From Amycolatopsis sp. cg9 (GTDB lineage Bacteria > Actinomycetota > Actinomycetes > Mycobacteriales > Pseudonocardiaceae): a DNA stretch of 64,000 nucleotides. A program made the position numbers and the translations under genes. The stretch is taken from the NCBI RefSeq assembly GCF_041346945.1, contig NZ_CP166850.1:6060501-6124500 (forward strand). The letters are read 5' to 3'. Positions 12,118 through 48,049 of the stretch are shown here, one piece after another. Numbering within the stretch: the first letter of the stretch is position 1; each line of letters starts with the position of its first letter. Below the pieces are notes generated by a model. That model was not told where the DNA came from. It saw only the letters and a list, made by a program, of their open reading frames with translations, and searched no databases.

Positions 12118-12638
12118 GGCCTGCCTTCCTTCGGGACATCCGGCGCGACGAGCATGCCGCCGCGAAACCACGGAAAACCGCAGACTTCGCGGGTGCGGCG
12201 GGCGTGCGGGTCCCGGCACCGCCCGGCCGCCGACCTCGCGAGGCCACACCGCCCGGCGCTCGGCGTTGGGCCCCGCGCGGGTTCTCCGCAGCTCGGCTGG
12301 GGCCGCCCCGACCGGCGGGCTTCCTCTGCTCGGCCTCGGTCGCGGCGCGCGTCCGGTCCCCGGCCTCACTCGGGTTGCCGACGCGCCTGTGGGTGTCGCG
12401 AATGACTCATTCGGGACGTCAGCGGTCCCGAATGAGTCATTCGCGACCTCGCCGCGCGGATTCCCGCCACCCGAGCGTCTTGCATGACTCAGTCAAGACT
12501 TCCGCGCCCGGGGCGATCTCTGGGGAAAAACCGGCCCCGTCCCCGGCATAGTCGCCTTCGACCTGAACCCCGGCGGTGGCTCCGGCGTCGCGAAGGCGGC
12601 CGGGCGCCCGCCCGAACCGGATCACTGGGAGCGCCGCG
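12118..12638. other. 521-bp gene-free divergent intergenic region
   Basis: Lies between the start of the DUF2306 gene and the start of the giant PKS gene, so it should hold both promoters. It contains a perfect 23-bp inverted repeat (12395-12447, listed separately) and an 11-bp palindrome TGACTCAGTCA at 12485-12495. No convincing -35/-10 pair was found by eye. The open frames crossing it show no recognisable protein. Confidence 0.7.
12395..12447. repeat. Perfect 23-bp inverted repeat with 7-nt loop
   Basis: Arms 12395-12417 and 12425-12447 are exact reverse complements around the loop GTCAGCG. Each arm also contains an internal AATGA(C/G)TCATT palindrome, so several foldings are possible. 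It lies about 190 bp upstream of the giant PKS start. It could be an attenuating hairpin, a large operator or a dispersed intergenic repeat; the sequence alone does not decide. Confidence 0.9.
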
Positions 12639-39746
<27,108 letters not shown>

Positions 39747-39800
39747 CCGCAAGCCGATCACGGATTCTCGCGGGAAAACCCCAGTCCGCGTTGCCTACGC

Positions 39801-39840
39801 TTCGCCAATCGTCCCAGTCCTTAGGAAAAAGATTGGCGAA
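39801..39840 (+). promoter_or_regulatory. Inverted repeat just upstream of the carbamoyltransferase start
   Basis: TTCGCCAATC (39801-39810) and its exact complement GATTGGCGAA (39831-39840) enclose a 20-nt loop containing AGGA (39823-39826), the only Shine-Dalgarno-like sequence near the ATG at 39846. Linear spacing from AGGA to ATG is 19 nt, too long; folding would put it in the loop. It may be a protein operator or an RNA structure controlling translation. Confidence 0.6.
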
Positions 39841-39845
39841 CCGCG

Positions 39846-41843
39846 ATGCTGATTCTGGGAATAAACGGCAACTTCTCGGCCGAAGGCGAAGAGATCGCCC
39901 GGGTCGAGGAGTATTCGTTCCACGACTCCTCCGCGAGCTTGATCCGGGACGGCGAACTGGTCGCCGCGGTCGAGGAGGAGCGACTCAACCGGATCAAGCA
40001 GACCACGAAGTTCCCGGCCAGAGCCGTGCGCGCGTGCCTGGCGAAGGCGGACGTGAGACCCGAGGAGGTCGACGCGGTCGGGTTCTACGTCACCGAGGAC
40101 TTCGCCGACAGCACCCTCAACGAGCTCTACATGCGCAATCCGCGCGTCCCGGCGCGCTATTCCCGGGAATTGATCAAGGAACGCTTCGCGAAAGACCTCG
40201 GCTGGCGGCTGCCCGACGAAAAGCTGCTGTTCTTCAACCACCACTACAGCCACGCCCTCTCGACCTACACCCGCTCGGGCTTCGACGACGCGCTCGTGCT
40301 GGTCGCCGACGGCCGCGGCGACTGGGAGTCCACCAGCGTCTACAAAGCGGTCGGCGGCAAGCTCGAAGTCCTCGCACAGGTCCCGGCGATGTTCAGCCTC
40401 GGCCTGCTCTACAGCCTCGGCACCTGGCGGCTCGGGTACGGCGTCGGCGACGAGTACAAGGTGATGGGCCTGGCGCCCTACGGCGACCCGAGCGTGCTCC
40501 GCCCGCAGCTGGAAAGCCTCTACGGCCTGCTGCCGGAAGGCCAGTTCTACTTCACCTTCCGCCCCGCGGGCTACCACTACATGCAGGACTTCTACGCCGA
40601 CCCGGCGCTGGCCCTGCGGCGCAAGGGCGAGGAGTTCACCCAGGACCACAAGAACTTCGCCGCCGCACTGCAGGAGGCGCTGGAGAAGATCCTGACCCAC
40701 GTGCTGGCGCACTGGGCGAAGGAAACCGGGCTGCGCAAGCTGGCCTTCGGCGGCGGGGTCGCGCACAACTGCAGCTTCAACGGGAAACTGTTGCGCGGCG
40801 GTCTGTTCGACGAGGTCTTCGTCCACCCGGCGTCGCACGACGCGGGCGCGGGGGAGGGCGCGGCACTGGCCGCGCACGAGCGGCTCACCGGCTCCCTGCC
40901 CGCCCCGATCCGGTTGCGGCGCGCGGACCTCGGCCCGGACGTCGGGACGGCGGCGGAGATCGAGACCGCGCTGAAGGCGTGGTCGGGCGTGGTCGAGTTC
41001 GAGGCGCGCGACGACGTCACGACGTGGTCGGCGGGGCAGCTCGCCGAGGGCGCGGTGCTCGGCTGGGTGCAGGGCGCGTCGGAGTTCGGGCCGCGCGCGC
41101 TCGGGTACCGCAGCATCCTCGCCGACCCGCGGCCGAAGGAGAACCAGACGCGGATCAACGCGATCGTCAAGAAGCGCGAGAGCTACCGGCCGTTCGCGCC
41201 GTCGGTGACCGCCGAAGCCGCCTCCGGGTACTTCGAGATCCCCGAGACGCGCGGGAACTTCGACTTCATGTCCTTCGCGCTCCAGGTGCGACCCGAACGC
41301 CGTGAAGAGCTCGGCGCGGTCACCCACGTCGACGGCACCGCGCGGGTCCAGGTCGTCGAAGCGGACGCGAACCCGCGCTTCCACGCGCTCATCGAGGAAT
41401 TCGGGCGGGTGACCGGCACGCCGGTGGTGCTCAACACGTCGTTCAACAACAACGCCGAGCCGATCGTGCAGACCGTGGCCGACGCGGTGACCACGTTCCT
41501 CACCACCGACCTGGACTACCTGGTGGTCGGCGACTTCGTCGTCCGCCCGGGCCTCGACCGGACCGCGGCGCTGGCCGAGCTGGTCTTCTCGTTCCGCCCG
41601 GTGACGCGGCTGCGCACGACGGCCCGCGCCGACGGTGACGCCGCCCCGGAGACGGTGCACCAGGTGTACCTCGACTACCCGGGCGGCCCCGAGCTCACGG
41701 TGCGCCCGGAGACCCACGAGCTGCTGACCCGCCTCGACGGCCGCACCCGGATCGGCGACCTGGCACCGGAGCTGACCCCGGCGGTGGCCGCCGAGCTGCA
41801 GGAACTGTGGAACCTGCGGTACTTCACGGTCGCCCCGGCATGA
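39846..41843 (+). CDS. O-carbamoyltransferase (NodU/CmcH/TobZ family) with C-terminal extension
   Basis: 665 residues from ATG 39846, 99 bp after the giant PKS. The family transfers a carbamoyl group from carbamoyl phosphate, via carbamoyl-AMP, to a hydroxyl. Visible signatures: N-terminal LILGINGNFSA and FHDSSA; the metal-binding cluster NHHYSHA (His132, His133, His136); DGRGDWEST; FGGGVAHNC; and the C-terminal domain signatures RESYRPFAPS and NTSFNNNAEPI. The first roughly 580 residues cover a complete enzyme. The last 80 or so (after about 41590) are extra; TVRPETHELLTRLDGRTRIG followed by ELWNLRYF resembles a small PqqD-like winged-helix domain (a resemblance by eye). Placement makes it the likely tailoring enzyme for the polyketide or an attached sugar; no glycosyltransferase is seen in the window. 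Confidence 0.9.
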   Translation: MLILGINGNFSAEGEEIARVEEYSFHDSSASLIRDGELVAAVEEERLNRIKQTTKFPARAVRACLAKADVRPEEVDAVGFYVTEDFADSTLNELYMRNPRVPARYSRELIKERFAKDLGWRLPDEKLLFFNHHYSHALSTYTRSGFDDALVLVADGRGDWESTSVYKAVGGKLEVLAQVPAMFSLGLLYSLGTWRLGYGVGDEYKVMGLAPYGDPSVLRPQLESLYGLLPEGQFYFTFRPAGYHYMQDFYADPALALRRKGEEFTQDHKNFAAALQEALEKILTHVLAHWAKETGLRKLAFGGGVAHNCSFNGKLLRGGLFDEVFVHPASHDAGAGEGAALAAHERLTGSLPAPIRLRRADLGPDVGTAAEIETALKAWSGVVEFEARDDVTTWSAGQLAEGAVLGWVQGASEFGPRALGYRSILADPRPKENQTRINAIVKKRESYRPFAPSVTAEAASGYFEIPETRGNFDFMSFALQVRPERREELGAVTHVDGTARVQVVEADANPRFHALIEEFGRVTGTPVVLNTSFNNNAEPIVQTVADAVTTFLTTDLDYLVVGDFVVRPGLDRTAALAELVFSFRPVTRLRTTARADGDAAPETVHQVYLDYPGGPELTVRPETHELLTRLDGRTRIGDLAPELTPAVAAELQELWNLRYFTVAPA

Positions 41844-42040
41844 CGGCGACCGTGACCGCCGACGCGGTGGCCGAGGCGTACCACCAGTGCCGGGACGCGA
41901 CGGAGCTGCTCGGCGGCCTGGTCCTCGACGCCGGCGGCGCGCGGACGTCGGAGCAGGCGTTGCGGGAGGCCCTTTCGGCGACCCGCGCGGCGGTGGCGGC
42001 GGTCCGCTTCGCCCTGGTGGCGGACCACGGCCGGCCGTGA
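41840..42040 (+). CDS. Small helical protein, 66 aa, coupled to the carbamoyltransferase
   Basis: ATG 41840 overlaps the carbamoyltransferase stop in ATGA, so translation is probably coupled; a longer open frame exists upstream but this start fits better. The protein is Ala-rich and almost entirely helical (AEAYHQCRDATELLGGLV and EQALREALSATRAAVAAVRF), with one Cys and two His. No family recognised. Coupling suggests a partner or stabiliser of the carbamoyltransferase, which is inference only. Confidence 0.65.
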   Translation: MTATVTADAVAEAYHQCRDATELLGGLVLDAGGARTSEQALREALSATRAAVAAVRFALVADHGRP

Positions 42041-42046
42041 GCCGGC

Positions 42047-42072
42047 GGGGGCTTCCCGCGCGGGAAGCCCCC
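42047..42072. terminator. Bidirectional palindromic terminator
   Basis: A perfect 26-bp palindrome with 13-bp arms beginning GGGGGCTTCCCGC, between convergent genes ending at 42040 and 42074. It reads as a strong GC hairpin on both strands and is followed by TT on the plus strand. Confidence 0.8.
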
Positions 42073-42073
42073 T

Positions 42074-44773
42074 TCAGCCCATTGTGGAGCGGGTGCCCAG
42101 CACCGACGCCAGCTGGGCCCGGCCGTCGATCTTCAGCTTGCGGTACAGGCTCGTCAGGTGCTTCTCGACCGCCCGGCGGCTGATGCCGAGCTCGACGGCG
42201 ATCTCGGTGTTCGTCCGCCCGCCCGCCGCCAGGCGCGCCACGGTCGCCTCGCCCGCGGTCAGCTCCGCGGTGGCCCGGGGCAGCTCCGCGTGGCCGAACG
42301 TGCCGTCCTCGCGGGCTTCCAGCCGGCCCGCGCCGCAGCTTTCGGCCAGCTCCCGCGCGCGGGCCAGCAACCGCCGCGCCGCCGCGGGTTCCGTCTCGCG
42401 CAGGCACGTGCCGAGGTCGGCGCACGCCTTGGCCGCTTCGAGCTCGTCCGGCGCACCGTCCAGCAGCTCGACGGCCTCCCGCAGCAGCTCGGCCGCGCGC
42501 GGCCGGTCGGCCAGCGCGGCGAGCACTCGCAGCGACCGCCCGACGGTCGTGGGCGCACCCCACGCGACGGAGTGGCGGTGGTGCTCCTCGGCGAGCTGCC
42601 GCGCCTGGCCGGTCCGGCCGAGCCGCCGGGCCAGCAGCGCCGCCGACCCGCGCCACGCGTAGATCGCCGGGTTGCGCCAGCCCGCCCGGTCCAGCACGCG
42701 GCCGCGGTCGAGGAACTGCGCCAGCGCCGCGTCCGGGTCCTCGCGCGCGGCCAGCATCCCGCGCAGGCCGCGCCGGACCGCGAACACCGCGAGGTCGTCG
42801 GTGTCGGGCAGGCCGCCGAGCACGTGCCGGGCCAGGTCGCGGCGGCGCGCGGAGTCCGCGACCAGCGCCAGGGTCGTGGCCGGCAGCGCCAGCACGTCGT
42901 AGCCACCCGGCTCGGCCGCGCGGAACGCCCGTTCCGCCGGCTCCGCGGCTTCGGCGAACCGGCCGCGCGAAAGCAGTGCCAGCGCCTGGTGGACGTCGAC
43001 GAGCACGCGCGTCGCCGTCGTGGCCCGCGGCCCGCCCGCCGACGCCAGCCACGGCGCGACGGCGTCCGGGCGGCCGGCGGCGATCAGGACCAGCGGGACG
43101 ATCCGCAGCGCGGTGCCGGCCCGGACGGTCCGCGCCGGCTCGTGGTCCAGCAGGACGCCGGCGTGGCGGGCGGCTTCGCCGGCGGTGACGTGCCCGCCGA
43201 GGGTGGCGGCCAGGAGCAGCACCGCGCGCAGTTCCCGCTCGCCGGCGTTCCGCGGCGGCCCGGTCAGCTGCCGCAGCCGCCGCGCCGCCGCGGCCTTCCG
43301 GCCCGGCTCTTCGAGCGCGGCGAACCAGTCCCGGGCTTCCAGGCGCGGCGCCAGGCCGGGGTCGTCCGCGGCGGTCGCCGTCCGGACCAGCTCGGTCACC
43401 AGCGGCCCGCGCGCGGCGGCGGTGAGCGGGATCCGGGCGACCGCGTCGGCCCGCTCCCGGCCCGCGGGCAGCAGCGGCGCGGCCTGCACCAGGTACCGCA
43501 CGGCCGCGCGCGGATCGGGTTCGGCGGCGGCCAGTTCGGTGAGCAGCCGGGCCCGGCCGGGATCGCCGGGCGGCACGTCCAGCAGCGCCCGTCGCAGGTA
43601 GCGCGCGGCCAGGTCCGGGGCACCCCGGCGCTGGGCGGCGACGGCCGCGGTGCGCAGCGTCGCGACGTCTTCGCGGCCGCGGAGGGTGTCGACGCTGAGC
43701 AGCTGCGCGGCGACGTGCTCGGGCGGAAACCCCTGCGCGGTCAGCAAAGCCGCCGCCGCCCGGTGCGCGTCGGCGGCGTCGGCCGCGCTGCGCGTCTCCT
43801 CGACCACCCGCACCAGCGCGGGTTCGGGGACCAGCCGCCCGTCGACGGCGGTGCTCAGCCACGCCTCCCCGAGCAGGGAACCGGCTTCGGCGCACGCCGC
43901 CGCGTCCAGCCCGGCCAGCCGCGCGACCAGCTCGGGTTCCGCGTGCCGGCCGAGCGTCACGACCGCCCGCGCGAGTGCCTCGACCTCCGGCTCCCGCCGG
44001 ACCAGCAGCCGCAGCCGTTCCCGGCGCACGGCGGCGCCGAGTTCGCGCAGCGGCACGCAGTCCGCGGCCCGGCCGCCCAGCCGGTGGGCGAACGCGCGGG
44101 ACAGCAGCTCGTCGAGCTCCTTCGGCCGCCCGCCGGTGAGCTCGTGGCAGGCCGCCGCGAACGCCGGGTCGGTCCCGCCGCCGATCCGGGCGGCGGCCAC
44201 CCGGCGCGTGCCGTCCGGGGACAGCGGCCGCGCCCGCACCCCGGTCCCGGCGCTCCGTTCGATCTCCGGCAGCGCCGGTGCGCGCGGTGCGTCCGGCAGC
44301 ACCACGGCGAGCAGCACCCGCGTCCCGCGCAGCCGTCCGGCGAGGAAAGCCAAGGCCCGCACCGAAGGTTCGTCGGCCCAGCGCAGGTCGTCGACCAGCA
44401 CCACGACCGGCTCGTGGGCGGCCAGTGAAAGCAGCAGGACGTGCAGGCCGTGGAGCAGCGGCACGGCATCGGCGCAGGACGTGCCGGCCGCGCACCGGAG
44501 CAGCTTCCCGGCGAGCGGCGGCAGCGCGGCTTCGCACGGATCGCCGTGCAGCGGCAGGACGAGCTGCCGCACGACGCCGAAGGGGAAGTCCCGCTCGGCG
44601 GCCGCCCCGCCCGCCCGCAGCACCCGCGCGCCCCGGCGGGTGGCGAGGCGGCCGAGCAGCCGCAGCAGCGCCGTGCGGCCGGTCCCGGTTTCCCCGCGCA
44701 CCGCGACGACCCCGCCGTCCGTCCGCAGCGCGCCGGCCAGGGCGGCTTCCTGCGGTTCGCGTTCGAACAGCAC
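42074..44773 (-). CDS. LuxR-family LAL transcriptional regulator 1
   Basis: 899 residues from GTG 44773, chosen because GGGAGG lies 9 nt upstream and because a longer open frame would run deep into the preceding gene. N-terminal ATPase: Walker A GETGTGRT (residues 27-34), with Arg in place of the usual Lys, and Walker B VVVLVDDLRWADE. The middle is an Ala/Arg-rich helical region. The C-terminus is a LuxR helix-turn-helix (LTAGEATVARLAAGG, NTEIAVELGISRRAVEKHL). LAL proteins are usually pathway-specific activators. It follows the stop of the next LAL gene by only 5 nt, so the two are co-transcribed. Confidence 0.92.
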   Translation of the reverse strand: MLFEREPQEAALAGALRTDGGVVAVRGETGTGRTALLRLLGRLATRRGARVLRAGGAAAERDFPFGVVRQLVLPLHGDPCEAALPPLAGKLLRCAAGTSCADAVPLLHGLHVLLLSLAAHEPVVVLVDDLRWADEPSVRALAFLAGRLRGTRVLLAVVLPDAPRAPALPEIERSAGTGVRARPLSPDGTRRVAAARIGGGTDPAFAAACHELTGGRPKELDELLSRAFAHRLGGRAADCVPLRELGAAVRRERLRLLVRREPEVEALARAVVTLGRHAEPELVARLAGLDAAACAEAGSLLGEAWLSTAVDGRLVPEPALVRVVEETRSAADAADAHRAAAALLTAQGFPPEHVAAQLLSVDTLRGREDVATLRTAAVAAQRRGAPDLAARYLRRALLDVPPGDPGRARLLTELAAAEPDPRAAVRYLVQAAPLLPAGRERADAVARIPLTAAARGPLVTELVRTATAADDPGLAPRLEARDWFAALEEPGRKAAAARRLRQLTGPPRNAGERELRAVLLLAATLGGHVTAGEAARHAGVLLDHEPARTVRAGTALRIVPLVLIAAGRPDAVAPWLASAGGPRATTATRVLVDVHQALALLSRGRFAEAAEPAERAFRAAEPGGYDVLALPATTLALVADSARRRDLARHVLGGLPDTDDLAVFAVRRGLRGMLAAREDPDAALAQFLDRGRVLDRAGWRNPAIYAWRGSAALLARRLGRTGQARQLAEEHHRHSVAWGAPTTVGRSLRVLAALADRPRAAELLREAVELLDGAPDELEAAKACADLGTCLRETEPAAARRLLARARELAESCGAGRLEAREDGTFGHAELPRATAELTAGEATVARLAAGGRTNTEIAVELGISRRAVEKHLTSLYRKLKIDGRAQLASVLGTRSTMG

Positions 44774-44778
44774 CCGCG

Positions 44779-47700
44779 TCAGCCTCCCGGCGTCCGGGTG
44801 GGCCAGTGGTCGGCGAGCGCCGCCCGGCCCTTGAGCCCGAGCTTGCGGTACACCTTGGTCAGCCGCAGTTCGACGGTCCGCAGCGCGATCGACAGCTCCC
44901 GGGCGATCTCGCGGTTGGCGAGCCCGCGGGCCGCGAGCTCGGCGACGTCGCGTTCGGCCGGGGAGAGCGCGTCGGGGCGGGGCACCGGGAACCGCGGCGC
45001 GGGCAGCGGATCGGCGGGCCGCCGCGGCGCGGGAACGGCCCGTCGGCTCCCGGCGGCGCCCCGGTCCCGCAGCGCTTCGAGCGCGGCGGCCGTACCCCAC
45101 CGTTCGGCGAGGGCCAGCTCTTCGGCGGCCAGCGCGGCGGCGGCCCCGTGGTCCCCGAGCCGGCGCAGCGCGAGGCTCGCGGTCGTGCGCCAGAGGGCGA
45201 CCATCGGGTTGACCCACCCGCGCGAGCGCAGGACGCGGCCGCACTCGAGGGCCGCGTGGAGCGCGGCGGCCGGGTCGTCTTCGGCGAGGGCGAGTTCCGC
45301 CTCGGCGTGCCGCAGGAACGCGGCGGCCGCCCCGTGGTCACCACCCCGCGGCAGCGGCTCGGCGCCGAGGTGCCGCGCGTGTTCGAGCCGCCCGAGCCGC
45401 AACTGCGCGGTGATTTCGACGGCGGCCCGCACGGGCACGGCAAGGGGGTGCCAGCACCGTACGGGCAGCTCCCGATCAGCGGCAGCGAGATCGCGCAGCG
45501 CCTCTTCGGCACGATCATCCCGCAGCGCGGCGGCAGCCCGGTGCACGAGCGCCTGAGCGGCAGCGGCCCGGGCATCCCGCCGCCGCGCGGCGGAGACAAG
45601 GACGGTCAACCCCTCGACGGCATCGACCAGAGCCCCAGCCCAGAGCAAGGCCCGGCAGGCGGCGATCCGCGGCATGAGCGGCGCCTCTTCTCGCACGACG
45701 AGAGCACGAGCGGCGAGGTCGAGCACGGCCCCCCGCTGTTCCCCGCGCACGGCAAGCCGAAAGGCGGCAATCCCGGCGGCGGCGGGGTTTTGGGTGCCGA
45801 GGGTGTCCGGGTCGAGTGCTGCCTGGTTTTGGCGGGGCAAGCCGAAGGGGGCGGAGTGCTCGCCTTTGCCGGCTGCGGCCGGGCCGGTCGTGTTGGTGGC
45901 TTCGGCTGGGCGGCCTGTGTCCGGAGCAGCTGTGCCCTGGCCGACTGCACCCGAACCGGCCGCGGCTGGGCCGGTCGTGTCCGGTCCGGCTGTGCCCGGG
46001 CGGGCAGTGGCGGGGTGGGCTGTGCCTGGCCCGAATGCGTCCGGGCGAGCTGTGTCCGGGTGGGTTGCGGCTGGGCCGGTCGTGTCCGGTCCGGCTGTGC
46101 CCGGGCGGGCAGTGGCGGGGTGGGCTGTGCCTGGCCCGAATGCGTCCGGGCGAGCTGTGTCCGGGCCGATGGTGTCGAGGCCGGCCGGATCGGGGCCGGG
46201 CAGTGGGGGGACCGGCATTTCCGGGTCGGCCGCGGCTTCCTCCCTGGCGAGCCGGCCCAGGGCGGCCAATGTCGGGTCCACAGTGGACGCCCGGCCCGGT
46301 TCCGCGACCAGGCGGTGCACGGTGTCGGCGTCGCCGCGAGCCAGGAGGAGGTCCGCCGCCGTGGCGGCTGCCGGGAGGGTGGCCAGTGCCGGTTCCGCCA
46401 GGACCTGGACCAGGCGCCGGTCGGCGTGGTCGGGTTCGCGGCGGACGACCGCCGAAGCCAGGCGGACCAGCAGCGCCGCTCGCTCGGCCGGGGCGGCGGG
46501 CTCGGTCAGCGCGCGCCGCAGGGACTCGGCCGCCGCCACCGGGTTGCCCTGGGCCGACCACTGCTCCGCCGCCTCCTCGAGCACCGCCCGCGCCCACGGC
46601 TCACCGACCGGCGGTGCGGAGCGCAGCAGCTCCGCCGCGACCAGCGCACCCGCTCCGGTGCGGTGCGCCAGTTCCGCGCCCCGCCGGTACAGCCCGTCCC
46701 GTTCCGGCTCGGTCAGCTCCGCCAGCACGTCCGCCGCCAGGTGCGGCTCCGCCGGACGCCCGTCCGCCACCAGCCCACTCGCCTCCAGCGCGCTCAACGC
46801 ACCGGGCACGTCCGCCGCCGCCACCTCGGCCAGCCCGACCGCCGCGACGACGTCCAGCCGCTCCGAAACCGACATCGCCCGCAACAGGGTCAGCGCCGCC
46901 GCGGGCAGCCCCCGGCGGATCCGGGCCGCCCGCGCCGAGACCACCGCCCGCCCGGCAGCCGCCACCCGCGCCGGATCCCACCGCCCACCCGGCACGGCCC
47001 ACCCAGCAGCAGCCGCCCTCACCGGATCCCACCGCGCACCCGGCTGATTCACCGCTCGCCCGGCAGCCGCGGTCCACGGCGCGGCTGAAGTCACGGCCGG
47101 CCCGGCCACCTCCGGCTGTGCGGCGATGTCGTGCGGCCCCGCAGGCCTGGTGACCTCGTGCTGCCCCGACCAGGTGGCCGCCGCCTGGCGCTCGGCCGGC
47201 CCCGCCGGAGTCACAACCCGCCCGGTGCCCGCCCCTACCGAATCCCACCGCGGGCCCGCATCCTCCGACCCCGTCGCCCACTGGGCGGCCAGCTCGTGCA
47301 GCACCGCCGGGCGCCCCCGGACGACGTCGAGCACCGCCGTCTCCACCTCGGCCGGCAGCTCGCCCAGCACCCGCCGCACCAGCGTCGCCGTCTCCGCCGG
47401 CGTCAGCGGTGCCAACGGAATCCCTTCGGCGAACGGCTCGTACGCGGTCGCGACCAGCAGCACCGGCACGTCGCCAGTCCGCCCGGACATCTCCGCGAAC
47501 CACCGCAGCGACCACTCGTCCGCCCACTGCAAGTCGTCGACGGCCAGCACCAGCGCCCGTTCCGCGGCAAGCCCGGCGAACGCGTCGCACAGCCGCCCGG
47601 CCGCGCGCTCGCGCTCGTCGAGGCACGCGCTCACCAGGTCGCCGAACTCCGCCGGGGGCACCAGTGCCGCCGCGAGCTGGGTCACCGCTCCGAACGGGAC

Positions 47701-47889
47701 TCCGTCCGGGACGCACGAAGCCGACGCGCCCGGTGCCGCGGCGAGCACCCGTGACAGCAGCGCCGTCCGCCCGGTTCCCGCCGCGCCCGAGATCCCCGTC
47801 GTCGCCCCGCGCCCCCGCGACAGTCCCGCGACCAGGTCGTCGAGCACGCTCATCGCGCGTTCCCGGCCGACGAGACGCGGTTCGCGCAC
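44779..47889 (-). CDS. LuxR-family LAL transcriptional regulator 2, with Pro/Thr/Gly repeat insert
   Basis: 1,036 residues from GTG 47889, preceded by GGAGGAGG. N-terminal ATPase: Walker A GAAGTGRT (residues 35-42, Arg for Lys) and Walker B LVLAVDDLQWADEWS. C-terminal LuxR DNA-binding domain: LSPAERDVAELAARGLANRE and IALRTVELRLTKVYRKLG. Between them, residues about 520-660 are a low-complexity Pro/Thr/Gly/Ala stretch including two copies of a 35-residue unit (DNA repeat 45962-46165). This makes the protein longer than its two neighbours. The insert is probably a disordered linker between the sensor and DNA-binding halves. Confidence 0.92.
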   Translation of the reverse strand: MREPRLVGRERAMSVLDDLVAGLSRGRGATTGISGAAGTGRTALLSRVLAAAPGASASCVPDGVPFGAVTQLAAALVPPAEFGDLVSACLDERERAAGRLCDAFAGLAAERALVLAVDDLQWADEWSLRWFAEMSGRTGDVPVLLVATAYEPFAEGIPLAPLTPAETATLVRRVLGELPAEVETAVLDVVRGRPAVLHELAAQWATGSEDAGPRWDSVGAGTGRVVTPAGPAERQAAATWSGQHEVTRPAGPHDIAAQPEVAGPAVTSAAPWTAAAGRAVNQPGARWDPVRAAAAGWAVPGGRWDPARVAAAGRAVVSARAARIRRGLPAAALTLLRAMSVSERLDVVAAVGLAEVAAADVPGALSALEASGLVADGRPAEPHLAADVLAELTEPERDGLYRRGAELAHRTGAGALVAAELLRSAPPVGEPWARAVLEEAAEQWSAQGNPVAAAESLRRALTEPAAPAERAALLVRLASAVVRREPDHADRRLVQVLAEPALATLPAAATAADLLLARGDADTVHRLVAEPGRASTVDPTLAALGRLAREEAAADPEMPVPPLPGPDPAGLDTIGPDTARPDAFGPGTAHPATARPGTAGPDTTGPAATHPDTARPDAFGPGTAHPATARPGTAGPDTTGPAAAGSGAVGQGTAAPDTGRPAEATNTTGPAAAGKGEHSAPFGLPRQNQAALDPDTLGTQNPAAAGIAAFRLAVRGEQRGAVLDLAARALVVREEAPLMPRIAACRALLWAGALVDAVEGLTVLVSAARRRDARAAAAQALVHRAAAALRDDRAEEALRDLAAADRELPVRCWHPLAVPVRAAVEITAQLRLGRLEHARHLGAEPLPRGGDHGAAAAFLRHAEAELALAEDDPAAALHAALECGRVLRSRGWVNPMVALWRTTASLALRRLGDHGAAAALAAEELALAERWGTAAALEALRDRGAAGSRRAVPAPRRPADPLPAPRFPVPRPDALSPAERDVAELAARGLANREIARELSIALRTVELRLTKVYRKLGLKGRAALADHWPTRTPGG
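45962..46165. repeat. Tandem 105-bp direct repeat inside LAL regulator 2
   Basis: Bases 45962-46060 and 46067-46165 are identical by eye over 99 bp, with a 105-bp period. On the reverse strand each unit encodes 35 residues containing ARPDAFGPGTAHPATARPGT. The period is a multiple of three, so copy-number change would keep the frame. Confidence 0.92.
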
Positions 47890-48049
47890 GGGACGACCTC
47901 CTCCGGCGGCCGGTCGACGTCGACCCGGGCCGAGGGCAGCCTAAGCCGCCTCGGCGGCCACTACACCGGGCCGGGCGCCGGAGCCCGGAGCTCTGCCCGC
48001 GCGGCCAGGATTCCCGGGGACAGGCGGGCAAACCGCGACCGACCGTGAC

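Noticed and set aside
5699..12247. Very long reverse-strand open frame opposite the terminal PKS gene
   Set aside because: A high-GC shadow: the plus strand encodes complete KS, AT, DH, KR, ACP and TE domains, while the reverse translation is Arg/Gly/Gln-rich with no recognisable domain. The same applies to the other long antisense frames over the PKS and LAL genes.
12576..12638. In-frame GTG 63 bp upstream as start of the giant PKS
   Set aside because: No ribosome-binding site, and the added residues are Arg/Pro-rich; GTG 12639 has GGGAG 7 nt upstream.
39801..39840. Rho-independent terminator after the giant PKS gene
   Set aside because: Loop of 20 nt, no U tract, and it ends 5 nt before a start codon, so control of the downstream gene fits better.
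45962..46165. CRISPR array
   Set aside because: The two 99-bp units are inside a coding frame with a 6-bp spacer and no further copies.
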